Source: a virus
Virus record (IMG/VR): IMGVR_UViG_3300043395_004461
Coordinates: 1-62,275 of that record
Direction: 5' to 3' (one strand)
DNA: 62,275 nt
Part shown: piece after piece, positions 34,166 to 41,926 of the stretch
Layout of the letters: every line of letters begins with the position of its first letter
How positions within the stretch are numbered: the first letter of the stretch is position 1
Position numbers and translations under genes: made by a program
The notes under the pieces: model-generated
The model's database searches: none
What the model saw: only the letters and a program-made list of their open reading frames with translations
Told to the model about the DNA's origin: nothing

Positions 34166-35580
34166 TGAAAAGAGTAATTGTTGAGTCAGGTCTCAGAGAT
34201 ATATCGGCTTTGAGGAAGAGATATCCCAAAGCCGAAATTTATTTTCACCAAGATTTAGATGGTGTGACCACCGCAATTGCCATGAAAAAATATCTTGAGG
34301 ATAATGGTATAGAAGTTGTCGGAGCTCACGTCATTCAATACGGGGACAAAGAATTCGCTATTAAAAAAAATGATGCGGAAGGTGATACAATGCCAGTTTT
34401 AGTGGATTTTGCACATGGTAAACCAATGTTTAAAATACACACTGACCACCATGATAAGCAAGTTGGTGCGGAAAAAGAAGCATCAAAATCATTCAGACAA
34501 GCTCGTTCCAACGTAGAGACAATTTCACAAATAGTATCACCAAAAGATTTATTTCCCTCTCAGGACATCACGTTAATTAGCACTGTAGATTCGGCTGACT
34601 TTGTGAAGCAAGGTTTGAATCCTGAAGATGTAGTTAATTACATTTTTAGACTTGATAAAGATAAGACACTGTCTAAAAACAAGATGTTACTTGGATTAGT
34701 TATTAACAAACTAATATTAGCCTTCAAGAATAAAAAAGGTTTCATGGAAGACCTTGTAATGAATTCAGAACCATCATTACTTTCAATATTGAATAACATT
34801 AAATCGTGGATGAAAGCTACCAATGCAGAAACAGTTGATGTTCTACAAAAAAGGTCAGAAGATTATCACGAACAAATGAAAAATTATCCAAAAAGAGTTT
34901 ATCAAGACGGAATAATTTTCCAATATGGAGCTGGAAGTATGAAAAGTGGTTCCTATGATAGATATACTCCATTCAGAGTTCACCCTGATGCAGACTTTTT
35001 AGTTTTATTGTGGCCAATGGGACTATTACAGGCATCTTGTAACCCTTTTAAAAAAGAAAGACAACTTAAGGGAGTTAATTTGGGGGAGATAGCACAAGAA
35101 GTTTTATTGGAATATGAACCTGCACTGAAAAAAAGAGTAATACCTCTTTCAACTTTGAAATGGATAAGTGAAATTTCTGTTGGACCTGAAAGTGTTGGAT
35201 TTACATTTAAGGATTTTGATGCACTATTTGGGGGTAAATTTCAAATGATTGAGGGAGGAGAAGAAATTATATCCAAATTGAAACCAATTATGGACAAACC
35301 TTTTTCTGAGTTAACTGAAGAGGAAAAAAATGTGTTAGATAAAGTTGGAATTAACATGTGGGACTTTATTCAATCTCAATCTGGAGGACATAAGTGTATT
35401 ACAAATATTTCAGGTCTCAATTATTTAGGTAGAAAAACAAGACCATCCGAAGACCCATATAGATATTCACCCGACAAACCCGATGTGCCCTATATAAAGT
35501 TTATGAAGGAAGTGGGAAAGAAAATGGTTGAAAAAATCAAAGAAAAAATTAATTCCTCAAAAGTTGAAGTCGAACAATAA
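34165..35580 (+). CDS. DHH-family phosphoesterase
   Basis: The 471-residue protein carries FHQDLDGVTTAIAMKKYL (D-x-D motif I of DHH enzymes) and HTDHHDKQVGAEK (the DHH motif), with VLVDFAHG between them, as in RecJ nucleases and nano-RNases. The C-terminal half has HPDADFLVLLWPMG and a GGHKCITNISGLNYLG motif like the glycine-rich DHHA1 substrate motif. It would degrade single-stranded DNA, short oligonucleotides or cyclic dinucleotides. Degrading cyclic dinucleotide signals would be anti-CBASS, but that is speculative. Confidence 0.8.
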   Translation: MKRVIVESGLRDISALRKRYPKAEIYFHQDLDGVTTAIAMKKYLEDNGIEVVGAHVIQYGDKEFAIKKNDAEGDTMPVLVDFAHGKPMFKIHTDHHDKQVGAEKEASKSFRQARSNVETISQIVSPKDLFPSQDITLISTVDSADFVKQGLNPEDVVNYIFRLDKDKTLSKNKMLLGLVINKLILAFKNKKGFMEDLVMNSEPSLLSILNNIKSWMKATNAETVDVLQKRSEDYHEQMKNYPKRVYQDGIIFQYGAGSMKSGSYDRYTPFRVHPDADFLVLLWPMGLLQASCNPFKKERQLKGVNLGEIAQEVLLEYEPALKKRVIPLSTLKWISEISVGPESVGFTFKDFDALFGGKFQMIEGGEEIISKLKPIMDKPFSELTEEEKNVLDKVGINMWDFIQSQSGGHKCITNISGLNYLGRKTRPSEDPYRYSPDKPDVPYIKFMKEVGKKMVEKIKEKINSSKVEVEQ

Positions 35581-35598
35581 TTGACTTATTATTTGTGT

Positions 35599-36138
35599 AT
35601 GGCAAACAAAGTATACACAAAAAAAGGTGACGACGGCACAACAAGTTTGTTATCAGGCCGAAGGGTTCCCAAAACAATTCAAGAAATTAAGGCTGTAGGT
35701 TCACTCGATGAACTTAACTCATTTGTAGGATTACTCCGAAGTGAGACCTATAATTCACATGCTGATTTGGAAATAATCCAATGGAATCTTTTCAATGCGG
35801 GGTCCATGATTATCAACGATAATAAAACAGAATTAACTGAAGTTACCGAAGAGGATGTAAAGTTGTTAGAGGATGCTATGGATGTGATGAATCAAAAGTT
35901 ACCACCACTGAAAAATTTTATCTTACCAAAAGGTACAAGAGCTAGTTGTTTAGCACATATTTGTAGAACAATTGCAAGAAGAACTGAAATTGAAGTATTA
36001 GAATGTAAAGTATTGGATAATTTCGAAAAACTACACCCAATCACAATCTATCTTAACAGATTAAGTGATTTCTTCTTTGTTTTGGCAAGATTTATTGGAA
36101 ATAGAGAAGACGTGAACGAAACTATTTGGAAAAACTAA
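35599..36138 (+). CDS. Cob(I)alamin adenosyltransferase (PduO/MMAB type)
   Basis: The 179-residue enzyme moves adenosine from ATP to cob(I)alamin, making adenosylcobalamin. ATG 35599 gives the canonical start MANKVYTKKGDDGTTSLLSG with the ATP-binding TKxGDxGxTxL motif. Also present are SLDELNSFVG, FILPKGTRASCLAHICRTIA with the conserved Arg/Ser residues, and IYLNRLSDFFFVLAR. All hallmark residues are intact and the length is normal. Upstream a weak TAtTTG-like element lies near the ATG. In a phage it may support a B12-dependent class II ribonucleotide reductase. Confidence 0.9.
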   Translation: MANKVYTKKGDDGTTSLLSGRRVPKTIQEIKAVGSLDELNSFVGLLRSETYNSHADLEIIQWNLFNAGSMIINDNKTELTEVTEEDVKLLEDAMDVMNQKLPPLKNFILPKGTRASCLAHICRTIARRTEIEVLECKVLDNFEKLHPITIYLNRLSDFFFVLARFIGNREDVNETIWKN

Positions 36139-36482
36139 ATGTGATATTCAACCGAATCGCCAGCCTCAATACCAAGCAACTCACAAGTACCACCTTCAAC
36201 TTCCAAAACAATATTACCATTACCACAATAACTTGGACAAGGCTCCTCTAAACATGGAGGACAATCGTGGTGAATGTTGACTATTACATTATTTTTTATA
36301 ATAATTATGTCGAGCGGAATGATACAATTTTTCATCCAAAAACATTGTTTCTTTCCACCCATTAAAAATAATAAACCATTAAATGAGTCATCAAAAACTT
36401 TATTCATCATCCCAACTTTTTGTGATTTTGGGTCTGTTAAAGTTTTAACTTTAAAATAATTTTCGTTAATTTCAACAATCAT
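36135..36482 (-). CDS. DUF192 family protein
   Basis: The 115-residue protein matches DUF192: LFLMGGKKQCFWMKNCIIPL then DIIII, followed by an acidic Cys-rich insert (CPPCLEEPCPSYCGNG) and the terminal strand EVEGGTCELLGIEAGDSVEY. ATG 36482 is preferred to an upstream TTG. DUF192 proteins are small beta-barrels of unknown function. The Cys cluster in the middle is unusual and could bind zinc. It overlaps the adenosyltransferase 3' end by 4 nt and is divergent from the Nudix gene. Confidence 0.85.
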   Translation of the reverse strand: MIVEINENYFKVKTLTDPKSQKVGMMNKVFDDSFNGLLFLMGGKKQCFWMKNCIIPLDIIIIKNNVIVNIHHDCPPCLEEPCPSYCGNGNIVLEVEGGTCELLGIEAGDSVEYHI

Positions 36483-36496
36483 ATTTAATAAATACA

Positions 36497-36916
36497 ATGA
36501 AACAACAAAGGTACGTTGGTGTGATGGTCAAATGTGGAGATAAAATCCTCCTATGTAAAAGAAATAATCTTGGTTCTTTTCCTGGTATGTGGTCCATTCC
36601 AGGTGGTAAACTTGAAGAAAATGAATCAACCCAAGAAGGTGCTCGAAGAGAATTCTTCGAAGAAACAGCTAAAGATATTGATGGACTTGAATTAAAGTTC
36701 ATCGGACTAATTCCAAGACATACCCGTGATGGAAAAAAGGTAAAAGGTTTAATGTATGTTTATTTGTTAGAAGTCGAAAAATGTATTGAACCTGATTTAG
36801 AAAACGCTATTGACGGTGAAGAACATACAGATTGGGGATATTTCACAATCGATGAGGTAAAACCTGAAACTTCGGGTGAATATATGCATAAACTCGCTGA
36901 AATTATATTAAAATGA
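36497..36916 (+). CDS. Nudix hydrolase
   Basis: The 139-residue enzyme has a full Nudix box, GGKLEENESTQEGARREFFE followed by ETAKDI (GX5EX7REUXEEXGU form). The N-terminal RYVGVMVKCGDKILLCKRNN and FPGMWSIPGG are typical of MutT-type members that hydrolyse nucleoside triphosphates or nucleotide-linked metabolites. The stop overlaps the next start (ATGA). Confidence 0.92.
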   Translation: MKQQRYVGVMVKCGDKILLCKRNNLGSFPGMWSIPGGKLEENESTQEGARREFFEETAKDIDGLELKFIGLIPRHTRDGKKVKGLMYVYLLEVEKCIEPDLENAIDGEEHTDWGYFTIDEVKPETSGEYMHKLAEIILK

Positions 36917-37014
36917 TTTGGATTATATTTGTAGGAGTAATTGCTTTTGGTCTTTACTGTTGGTGGGATATCGAAAGACAAATAAAAAAGAATATCGACG
37001 ACATGGATTTGTAA
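36913..37014 (+). CDS. Single-helix membrane peptide
   Basis: The 33-residue ORF (MIWIIFVGVIAFGLYCWWDI, then a charged tail) starts in an ATGA overlap with the Nudix gene. It has one transmembrane helix. The coupling and composition support it over a longer ORF in another frame of the same DNA. Confidence 0.55.
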   Translation: MIWIIFVGVIAFGLYCWWDIERQIKKNIDDMDL

Positions 37015-37055
37015 AATATTTTTTTTACAAAGGTTACTTTTCGTCATTTTGGGAA

Positions 37056-37063
37056 TATTTATA
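37056..37063 (+). promoter_or_regulatory. TATTTATA box
   Basis: A perfect octamer ends 5 nt before ATG 37069 of a very small ORF; ATG 37063 overlaps its last base. Confidence 0.35.
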
Positions 37064-37068
37064 TGTTC

Positions 37069-37158
37069 ATGTCCGAAAGGACGAACACCCCAAAAAATGT
37101 TTCACTACATACGACAGAACGAGAGTTTTTTCAAAAAGTGAAACACCGAGATGAATAA
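37069..37158 (+). CDS. Possible 29-residue protein
   Basis: The ORF encodes MSERTNTPKNVSLHTTEREF and a short basic end. Its main support is the TATTTATA box 5 nt upstream and the terminator that follows at 37179. It may be a real small gene or a leader. Confidence 0.3.
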   Translation: MSERTNTPKNVSLHTTEREFFQKVKHRDE

Positions 37159-37178
37159 AATAGTAATCTCGAAATTTC

Positions 37179-37236
37179 AGTCCCACGAATTTGGTTATTT
37201 GAGAAAATCTCCTTAGATTTGTGGGACTTCTTTTTC
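37179..37236 (+). terminator. Terminator upstream of the RNA region
   Basis: AGTCCCAC and GTGGGACT form an 8-bp stem with a long AT-rich loop, followed by TCTTTTTC. It separates protein genes from the RNA region. Confidence 0.7.
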
Positions 37237-37260
37237 AAATTAAGTTCTTAAAAATATTGA

Positions 37261-37323
37261 TAGCTCCTGCTGGTACAACCAGCGCATGACGTGGATAGGT
37301 GACCGTGGGGTAGTAGGAGTTTA
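37261..37323 (+). ncRNA. Possible small structured RNA element before the tRNA
   Basis: CTCCT (37264-37268) can pair with AGGAG (37315-37319), enclosing a perfect GCTGG/CCAGC hairpin and a second weaker arm. The shape is tRNA-sized, but there is no T-loop or standard anticodon arm. It may be a processed leader or part of the RNA system at 37.4-38.5 kb. Confidence 0.3.
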
Positions 37324-37337
37324 TCATTAACTTATAT

Positions 37338-37409
37338 CGTGAGGTAGAGCAGCGGTAGCTCACAAGGCTCATAACCTTGGGGTCGTAGGTTCGAATCCTA
37401 CCCTCGCAA
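37338..37409 (+). tRNA. tRNA-Met(CAT), initiator-like
   Basis: A full 72-nt cloverleaf can be drawn with D stem GAGC/GCTC, anticodon stem CAAGG/CCTTG, loop CTCATAA and T arm GTAGG/CCTAC with loop TTCGAAT. Positions 1 and 72 are C and A and do not pair, and the 11-24 pair is A-T, both hallmarks of bacterial initiator tRNA. The three anticodon-stem pairs nearest the loop are A-T, G-C, G-C rather than three G-C. CCA is not encoded. It lies just upstream of a large structured RNA. Confidence 0.9.
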
Positions 37410-37413
37410 CTAC

Positions 37414-37431
37414 AATCAGGGAGACCTGATT
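37414..37431 (+). ncRNA. GNRA hairpin after the tRNA
   Basis: AATCAGG and CCTGATT form a perfect 7-bp stem capped by a GAGA tetraloop, 4 nt after the tRNA. It may guide 3' processing or be the first helix of a larger RNA. Confidence 0.55.
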
Positions 37432-37439
37432 AGTTCTTT

Positions 37440-37505
37440 GAAATATTTCATTTAAACCTGTCCTATTAAGAGTAGGGGGTCTTCGGAATTAAATGAAAAA
37501 ATTTC
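37440..37505 (+). ncRNA. Long hairpin between tRNA and giant RNA
   Basis: TTTCATTTAA (37446-37455) pairs perfectly with TTAAATGAAA (37489-37498), extended outward by a further GAAAT/ATTTC match, and encloses an ACC/GGT and CCTA/TAGG inner stem. Confidence 0.5.
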
Positions 37506-37524
37506 AAAAAAAGTTTTATAAGGA

Positions 37525-37556
37525 TTTGACTGATTCCAAAATCTTTCTTAACTTTG
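37525..37556 (+). promoter_or_regulatory. Bacteroidetes-type promoter of the large RNA
   Basis: TTTG at 37525-37528 and TAACTTTG at 37549-37556 are separated by 20 nt, matching the host consensus. The expected start (about 37561-37565) falls at the base of a 15-bp helix, so it should drive the structured RNA. Confidence 0.65.
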
Positions 37557-37562
37557 TAAGAC

Positions 37563-38505
37563 AATTGGAAGGAAGGGGTTGTAAATGTTCCAACTTCGGT
37601 GGGTCGTAAAGATACCTCTTCTTTCCAAATTAGATAGTTCTTTGTTTTAAGATATTGGCCGTCTATGGTCGTTAAATAAACTGTGAAAGCAGTATAAAGT
37701 GGGAATCACTGGTTTGGTGATTTCTGCGGTTTCATCTTCGGGTGGAACTCGTGTAGACAATCAGGATATCATCTAACCTTTACTACCGAGGGTAACACTG
37801 TAGGGAACGTGGTTGGGTGACCAAGCGATACGGGTCGTTTGGTTGAGGTCGGAAGACCAATAAGAATAACCTGAAGGATATATGTGAGAATTGATGGCAT
37901 CCACCATCACAATCACGTTTTCCAATGTAAACGGTGACTTAAAACCGAAAGGTATGTTGAAAAACAGGTGGTGCTGATTCAACCTTAACCTTGACCCTAC
38001 CAAGGGTATGAGTTATGAAGTTGTCGTAAAACATGGAGGTCGGGAGACTTCAGAGGGTAGTTTAGTATCGTGTCGTTCAAAAGATGGCATGGCTTCTGAC
38101 GGGCCGCTACCTTCCTCATCCGTAAACCAACCTATTATTAATTTCAATTGGTGAAAATCTAATAAAATCAATAAAGGAAAAGTGCTCGTCAGTTGTGGAC
38201 AACAGGTCACTACATAGTAATGAGAGGTTCATTGCCGTGAAGGGTCCCAAACCCGACATGAGTTTTTCGAAAATTCTCTAATCCCGCAAGGATGAATTGG
38301 CTCGGCAGGGTCGAAGAGTGATGAGTAAAGAGAGAGTAGTACACAACTTAAGGATTGGTTAATCTAATTGACCGTGACTGAGGATTACTTCTCAAAAGGA
38401 AGTGGAAATGAAGGGAACAAATAATCCTTCTAAAGATTCTCAATAAAACTTGTATTCTCAGAGTTTTTTGCCAAACCCCTTCGTATCTACGTTGGGGTTT
38501 TTTTG
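37563..38505 (+). ncRNA. Giant structured noncoding RNA candidate (GOLLD/ROOL-like class)
   Basis: About 940 nt lack a credible protein gene but are full of helices. The RNA would open with a perfect 15-bp helix with two G-U pairs (37565-37579 with 37614-37628) holding a cUUCGg hairpin (37590-37602). GNRA hairpins occur at 37813-37824 (GTGA), 37847-37858 (GGAA), 37944-37953 (GAAA) and 38036-38051 (GGGA). Longer pairings include 38053-38060 with 38107-38114 and 38350-38356 with 38423-38429. A host-type promoter precedes and a terminator ends it. Large ornate RNAs (GOLLD, ROOL) are known in phages near tRNAs; class membership is inferred. Confidence 0.7.
38473..38505 (+). terminator. Terminator of the large RNA
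   Basis: AAACCCC (38473-38479) pairs with GGGGTTT (38494-38500) and is followed by further T. It ends the noncoding block. Confidence 0.8.
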
Positions 38506-38514
38506 TTTGCAGTA

Positions 38515-38555
38515 TATTTATAAGAAAATAAAATCAATTTTGAAATATATTTATA
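38515..38555 (+). promoter_or_regulatory. Two TATTTATA boxes before the 38569 gene
   Basis: Perfect octamers occur at 38515-38522 and 38548-38555. The second ends 13 nt before ATG 38569 of a tagged protein and lies after a terminator, so a promoter is needed here. Confidence 0.6.
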
Positions 38556-38568
38556 AAATAAAGAACTC

Positions 38569-39369
38569 ATGGATAAAAGAAAAATAAGACTAACAGAGTC
38601 TCAACTAATCAACTTAATCAAAAAATCTTTAGTTGAAACAAAATCTTTAATCAAAGAGGGAACAGGAACGGCTCAAGACCCATTTACAGATACTGATTTG
38701 ATGGACGACGTTGAACGTGTCGTAGATTTAATGGATGGAACTGCGGGTTTCACAGGTAAACTAGCTGGCATTGTAACTGGAGGTGCGGGATGGACATCAG
38801 AATCTGACCTCAATGAAATAAAAAAAATCTTAGAGAAATATAAGGGTAAGTATTGTAAAGTTTCGGATGAGGCTGTAGTAAGACCTTGTCTTAAACGATT
38901 TATGGAGATGTATGAAGACGATGAAGGTGATAGCCTTTATGATGATTTGAAAAGTCTATATCAGTCGAGATATGGTTCTACAGGTAAAGAAACTCGTAGA
39001 ACATTAATGAATTGGTTAGAGGCTGATAAGGATAAACAAGATGTGGCAAAAACCGCAGTTACTCCAACACCAACACCTACACCAAATGCCCAAACAACAG
39101 TCGTGGCAAACTTTTTCAAATGTTTAGAGGGCGTAACTGGATATCAGGTTTATGGTGAAGGAGATAAACAACATGGTAAAGTACCTTATAAAGGTGGTGA
39201 ACTTAGTTTTTTCTTGAATGGTAGTGCTATCGCGGGTTACCCAAATGAAGCTAACGTTCTTTTGAAAAAAGGTGGAAAAACTTGGTCGGCAAAGTGTGAG
39301 TGCGTTGCGTCAGGACCTGATGAACCAGGAGGTTTGAAAAATAAAACGGAATGGGTTTTAAAAGCGTAA
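38569..39369 (+). CDS. Tagged virion-type protein
   Basis: The 266-residue protein carries the model tag of the window, KIRLTESQLINLIKKSLVET (LVE/T) with a second possible site in SLIKEG. A helical domain follows (to ~150, with DDVERVVDLMDGTAGFTGKL and two Cys), then a Thr-Pro linker and a C-terminal domain with FKCLEGVTGYQVYGEGDKQH and a CEC pair. It is two bases from the next tagged gene. Function is unknown; packaging is inferred from the tag. Confidence 0.75.
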   Translation: MDKRKIRLTESQLINLIKKSLVETKSLIKEGTGTAQDPFTDTDLMDDVERVVDLMDGTAGFTGKLAGIVTGGAGWTSESDLNEIKKILEKYKGKYCKVSDEAVVRPCLKRFMEMYEDDEGDSLYDDLKSLYQSRYGSTGKETRRTLMNWLEADKDKQDVAKTAVTPTPTPTPNAQTTVVANFFKCLEGVTGYQVYGEGDKQHGKVPYKGGELSFFLNGSAIAGYPNEANVLLKKGGKTWSAKCECVASGPDEPGGLKNKTEWVLKA

Positions 39370-39370
39370 T

Positions 39371-39961
39371 ATGAAAAGAGAAATTATCAATGAAATTCAG
39401 ACTATGAAGAAATTTATGGTCTACGATATAAGAAAAACTGATTCGGAAAATTTATTCATTTCGGAACAAATTAATATTACTGACCCGACAGGGTTCGGTG
39501 GTTCAGGTGGTGGTTCAGGTGGTGGTTCAGGTAGTGGTTCAGGTGGTGGCTCGGGACCTAGTATACAAATCCCAACAGAACTAGCAAATTCTGAAGGAGT
39601 TAAAAAATTTCAGGATTGGTTAGACATCAACAAAGCGGGTTGGGCTACAGGATACGCCGATGGTAAAGTGAATAAAGGAAGAGGTTATGGAAGATTTGGT
39701 CCGAGAACTAATAAGGCTTGGAGTAGTTATAAAAATGAATATCTCAATCCGACAGTGGTCGACACAGATGTGATGGGGGTTGACGACTTCCAAGGGGCAG
39801 ACGCTGTATATTCCTCAACAGAACCAACTACATTGACCAACAATTCAACAAACACTGGCACCGTAGCCAATGATGCTACAAATACGGTACCACTTGATGG
39901 GACCGTTCCAACTAATGTTCCAATAGAAACTACAGACAAAAAAGACCCTGATTTATTCTAA
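39371..39961 (+). CDS. Tagged peptidoglycan-binding-like protein
   Basis: The 196-residue protein has a tag-like N-terminus (MKREIINEIQTMKKFM onward) ending in LFISEQ (ISE/Q), a Gly/Ser linker (~45-65), then a domain with VKKFQDWLDINKAGWATGYA and GYGRFGPRTNKAWSSYKNEY, the layout of PG_binding_1 domains (FQ-x-W-L and the FGxxT-x-A-W signature). The C-terminus is a Thr/Asn-rich disordered tail. It could bind the cell wall during DNA entry. A terminator follows. Confidence 0.68.
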   Translation: MKREIINEIQTMKKFMVYDIRKTDSENLFISEQINITDPTGFGGSGGGSGGGSGSGSGGGSGPSIQIPTELANSEGVKKFQDWLDINKAGWATGYADGKVNKGRGYGRFGPRTNKAWSSYKNEYLNPTVVDTDVMGVDDFQGADAVYSSTEPTTLTNNSTNTGTVANDATNTVPLDGTVPTNVPIETTDKKDPDLF

Positions 39962-39968
39962 AAAATAT

Positions 39969-39997
39969 AACCCCAAGTTAAACTTGGGGTTTTTTAT
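39969..39997 (+). terminator. Terminator after the peptidoglycan-binding-like gene
   Basis: AACCCCAAGT and ACTTGGGGTT form a 10-bp stem with a 3-nt loop and T run. Confidence 0.9.
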
Positions 39998-40023
39998 TTC
40001 CCATCATTTATTATTTTTCTATC

Positions 40024-40962
40024 ATGAACGCAATATGGGTCGCCCATGATAGATATAAGGATTCGAGTTGGAAACAATCCAAACCAGAGTTAATGTCTTT
40101 GGTATCCAATGTGCTTTTTGTAAAAAAATTTTTTCCAAGTTTTAATCGAATTCTTTTTTGTGATGACCACACAAGAAAGTATTTGGGGAATTTCAGAATC
40201 ACATCCCTTTTTAATGAAATTAACGATTCAGTTTTAAATAAAGAATATAAAATAAGTCCAAAGTTTTTTTGGGCATATTCAAAAATTTTAGCTCAAAGGG
40301 CAACAAAAGGACCTACGACAGTTTTTGATTTGGATTTCAGATTGTTTAAAGACATTTCAAAAATTGGATTTTTCAATCACGACGTTGGTGCATATTCTTT
40401 CGAATCAATCGAGGGTAAGTACTATTACTCCACTCCTGAACATTGTCTAAAAGATATTGTTATAGGAAGTGACTTTGAGTGGGATGGTTATTCATTAAAT
40501 GTTTCATGCCTTTACATTAAGGACAATGATTTTAAAAATCAATATTGTGATTTTGCGTTGGATTATATGTATCAGTGGAGTAGTGTTAATAAAAACAAAA
40601 ATATAGATTACTGTGAAAACTATATATTATTTGCTGAACAGTATATGCTGGCACAGTTAATCAAGAAAAATAACAAAAAGGTTGCTGTTCTCATTAATGA
40701 TGAACAAGATGGACCACTTCCCGAATATGCTGTTGACTTAGATATCACGTTGGAAAATTCATCCAATTTTATTTATCATTATGGTAACAATAAAAAAGAT
40801 TTCAGTTTGAACGGTGAATATTATAAACCTGAAATTGAAACAATAAGAAACTACGCAGAGTATTCTTTAAACGACGTGAGAGGTCTTGAAATTCTCAATG
40901 AAATCTATAATTTAAAAGATGATGAAGGGTGTTTTCGTAAATTGGACGAAACCTTACGTTGA
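40024..40962 (+). CDS. DxD glycosyltransferase-like protein (DUF6734-like) 1
   Basis: The 312-residue protein has a GT-A-like layout: an N-terminal strand AIWVAHDRYKDS, KKFFPSFNRILFCDD, then FWAYSKILAQRATKGPTTVF followed by DLDFRLF, which holds a DxD metal motif typical of glycosyltransferases. I recall a similar arrangement in DUF6734 proteins. It could modify host surface sugars or phage proteins. It overlaps its paralogue by 44 nt. Confidence 0.6.
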   Translation: MNAIWVAHDRYKDSSWKQSKPELMSLVSNVLFVKKFFPSFNRILFCDDHTRKYLGNFRITSLFNEINDSVLNKEYKISPKFFWAYSKILAQRATKGPTTVFDLDFRLFKDISKIGFFNHDVGAYSFESIEGKYYYSTPEHCLKDIVIGSDFEWDGYSLNVSCLYIKDNDFKNQYCDFALDYMYQWSSVNKNKNIDYCENYILFAEQYMLAQLIKKNNKKVAVLINDEQDGPLPEYAVDLDITLENSSNFIYHYGNNKKDFSLNGEYYKPEIETIRNYAEYSLNDVRGLEILNEIYNLKDDEGCFRKLDETLR

Positions 40963-41872
40963 GAGAAAAAGGCTGAGAGGTCATGCTTTCAGTGTTTATA
41001 GAGCTCAAGAGTCCGATGTCTACATGACCACAGACCAAGAGTTATTGTTCACCATATTGGCGGTTGGTTATTGGAAAAGATTCAATGGACCAACAAAACT
41101 TTTCACCGACAAAACTGGTTTCGAATATTATAGAAAAAACAACATGATTAAGTTGTGGGATGAAATTGATGTTCATACCCTTGAAAACTACGATTATGTT
41201 GATGCTGGTCAATTTTGGACTTCGGGTAAATCTTTTGTAATCGGAAAAGAAAAAGGTCCTTTTGTTTTTTTGGATTTGGATTTTATCGTCAGACAAAGGC
41301 TCCCTGAATGGGTCTTTGATTCAAAAATCACAATTCCTTATTGGGAAATCCCAAGAGGTTATTATTATCCAACAGAACAACAATATTCAGAAATCAAACA
41401 TTGGAAACCAAAGGACGGTTATTCTTATAAGATGTTAATACCCAATACTTCGTTTCTTTATATCAATGACGAGACAGTTCAGAAAGAATATCTTGAAGAA
41501 CATTTGAAAGCGGTAAACACCAAAAATGAAGTTCCTGAATGGTTTTGGCTTGTAACAGACCAAGGACTATTTGGTCAATCACTCAGAAACAATAATGTCT
41601 TACCACAAACTTTAACAGATAGGGTATTTTTGGCTGATACAGAATATGTTGATTCGGAGGTAGGAAGAGCAGACCCATTTTTCTATATGTTATCTCATGA
41701 TAAGTCAAAAGAAGAACTTAATTGGGACCACATATGGTTCAGAAAAATTGTGTACAATTACGATGAAAGTGAAAGAGTCAAAGACTGTAAAAAATTCTAT
41801 AAGGAAATTGAAGAATTCTTGCCCGAGTATGTATACATGATTCAAAGCGATAGACTACTCAAATACAAATAA
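40922..41872 (+). CDS. DxD glycosyltransferase-like protein 2
   Basis: The ~316-residue paralogue of the preceding protein has the same order: an aligned LFTILAVGYWKRF helix, TKLFTDKTGFEYY and FVFLDLDFIVRQRLPEWVFD with the DxD motif, then an aromatic YWEIPRGYYYPTEQQYSE region. Start is ATG 40922 or 40919. The two genes probably arose by duplication and may act together. Sugar donor and acceptor are unknown. Confidence 0.6.
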   Translation: MKGVFVNWTKPYVERKRLRGHAFSVYRAQESDVYMTTDQELLFTILAVGYWKRFNGPTKLFTDKTGFEYYRKNNMIKLWDEIDVHTLENYDYVDAGQFWTSGKSFVIGKEKGPFVFLDLDFIVRQRLPEWVFDSKITIPYWEIPRGYYYPTEQQYSEIKHWKPKDGYSYKMLIPNTSFLYINDETVQKEYLEEHLKAVNTKNEVPEWFWLVTDQGLFGQSLRNNNVLPQTLTDRVFLADTEYVDSEVGRADPFFYMLSHDKSKEELNWDHIWFRKIVYNYDESERVKDCKKFYKEIEEFLPEYVYMIQSDRLLKYK

Positions 41873-41898
41873 TTTTATTAATATTCAAAATTTTTTCG

Positions 41899-41906
41899 TA
41901 TATTTG
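41899..41906 (+). promoter_or_regulatory. Bacteroidetes-type -7 element (TATATTTG)
   Basis: TATATTTG lies 20 nt upstream of ATG 41927. The -33 region is T-rich without a perfect TTTG. Confidence 0.6.
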
Positions 41907-41926
41907 TGGTACAAAACCCAAATTAT

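Noticed and set aside
34165-35580. Anti-CBASS phosphodiesterase assignment for the DHH protein
   Set aside because: The DHH motifs support a phosphoesterase, but nothing in the sequence separates cyclic dinucleotides from DNA or short RNA as substrate.
36918-37154. A 78-residue ORF in an alternative frame
   Set aside because: It overlaps the coupled membrane peptide and has no start signal; the 36913 and 37069 ORFs fit the context better.
37264-37319. A second tRNA
   Set aside because: The hairpin has a 5-nt loop, no T arm and no standard anticodon arm.
37773-38210. Two minus-strand ORFs in the structured RNA region
   Set aside because: They have no promoter or coupling, and their DNA is fully used by strong helices on the plus strand.
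37563-38505. tmRNA, RNase P RNA, group I or group II intron
   Set aside because: No tmRNA tag frame or tRNA-like ends, no RNase P core motifs, no group II domain V and no recognisable group I core were found, and no gene is interrupted.
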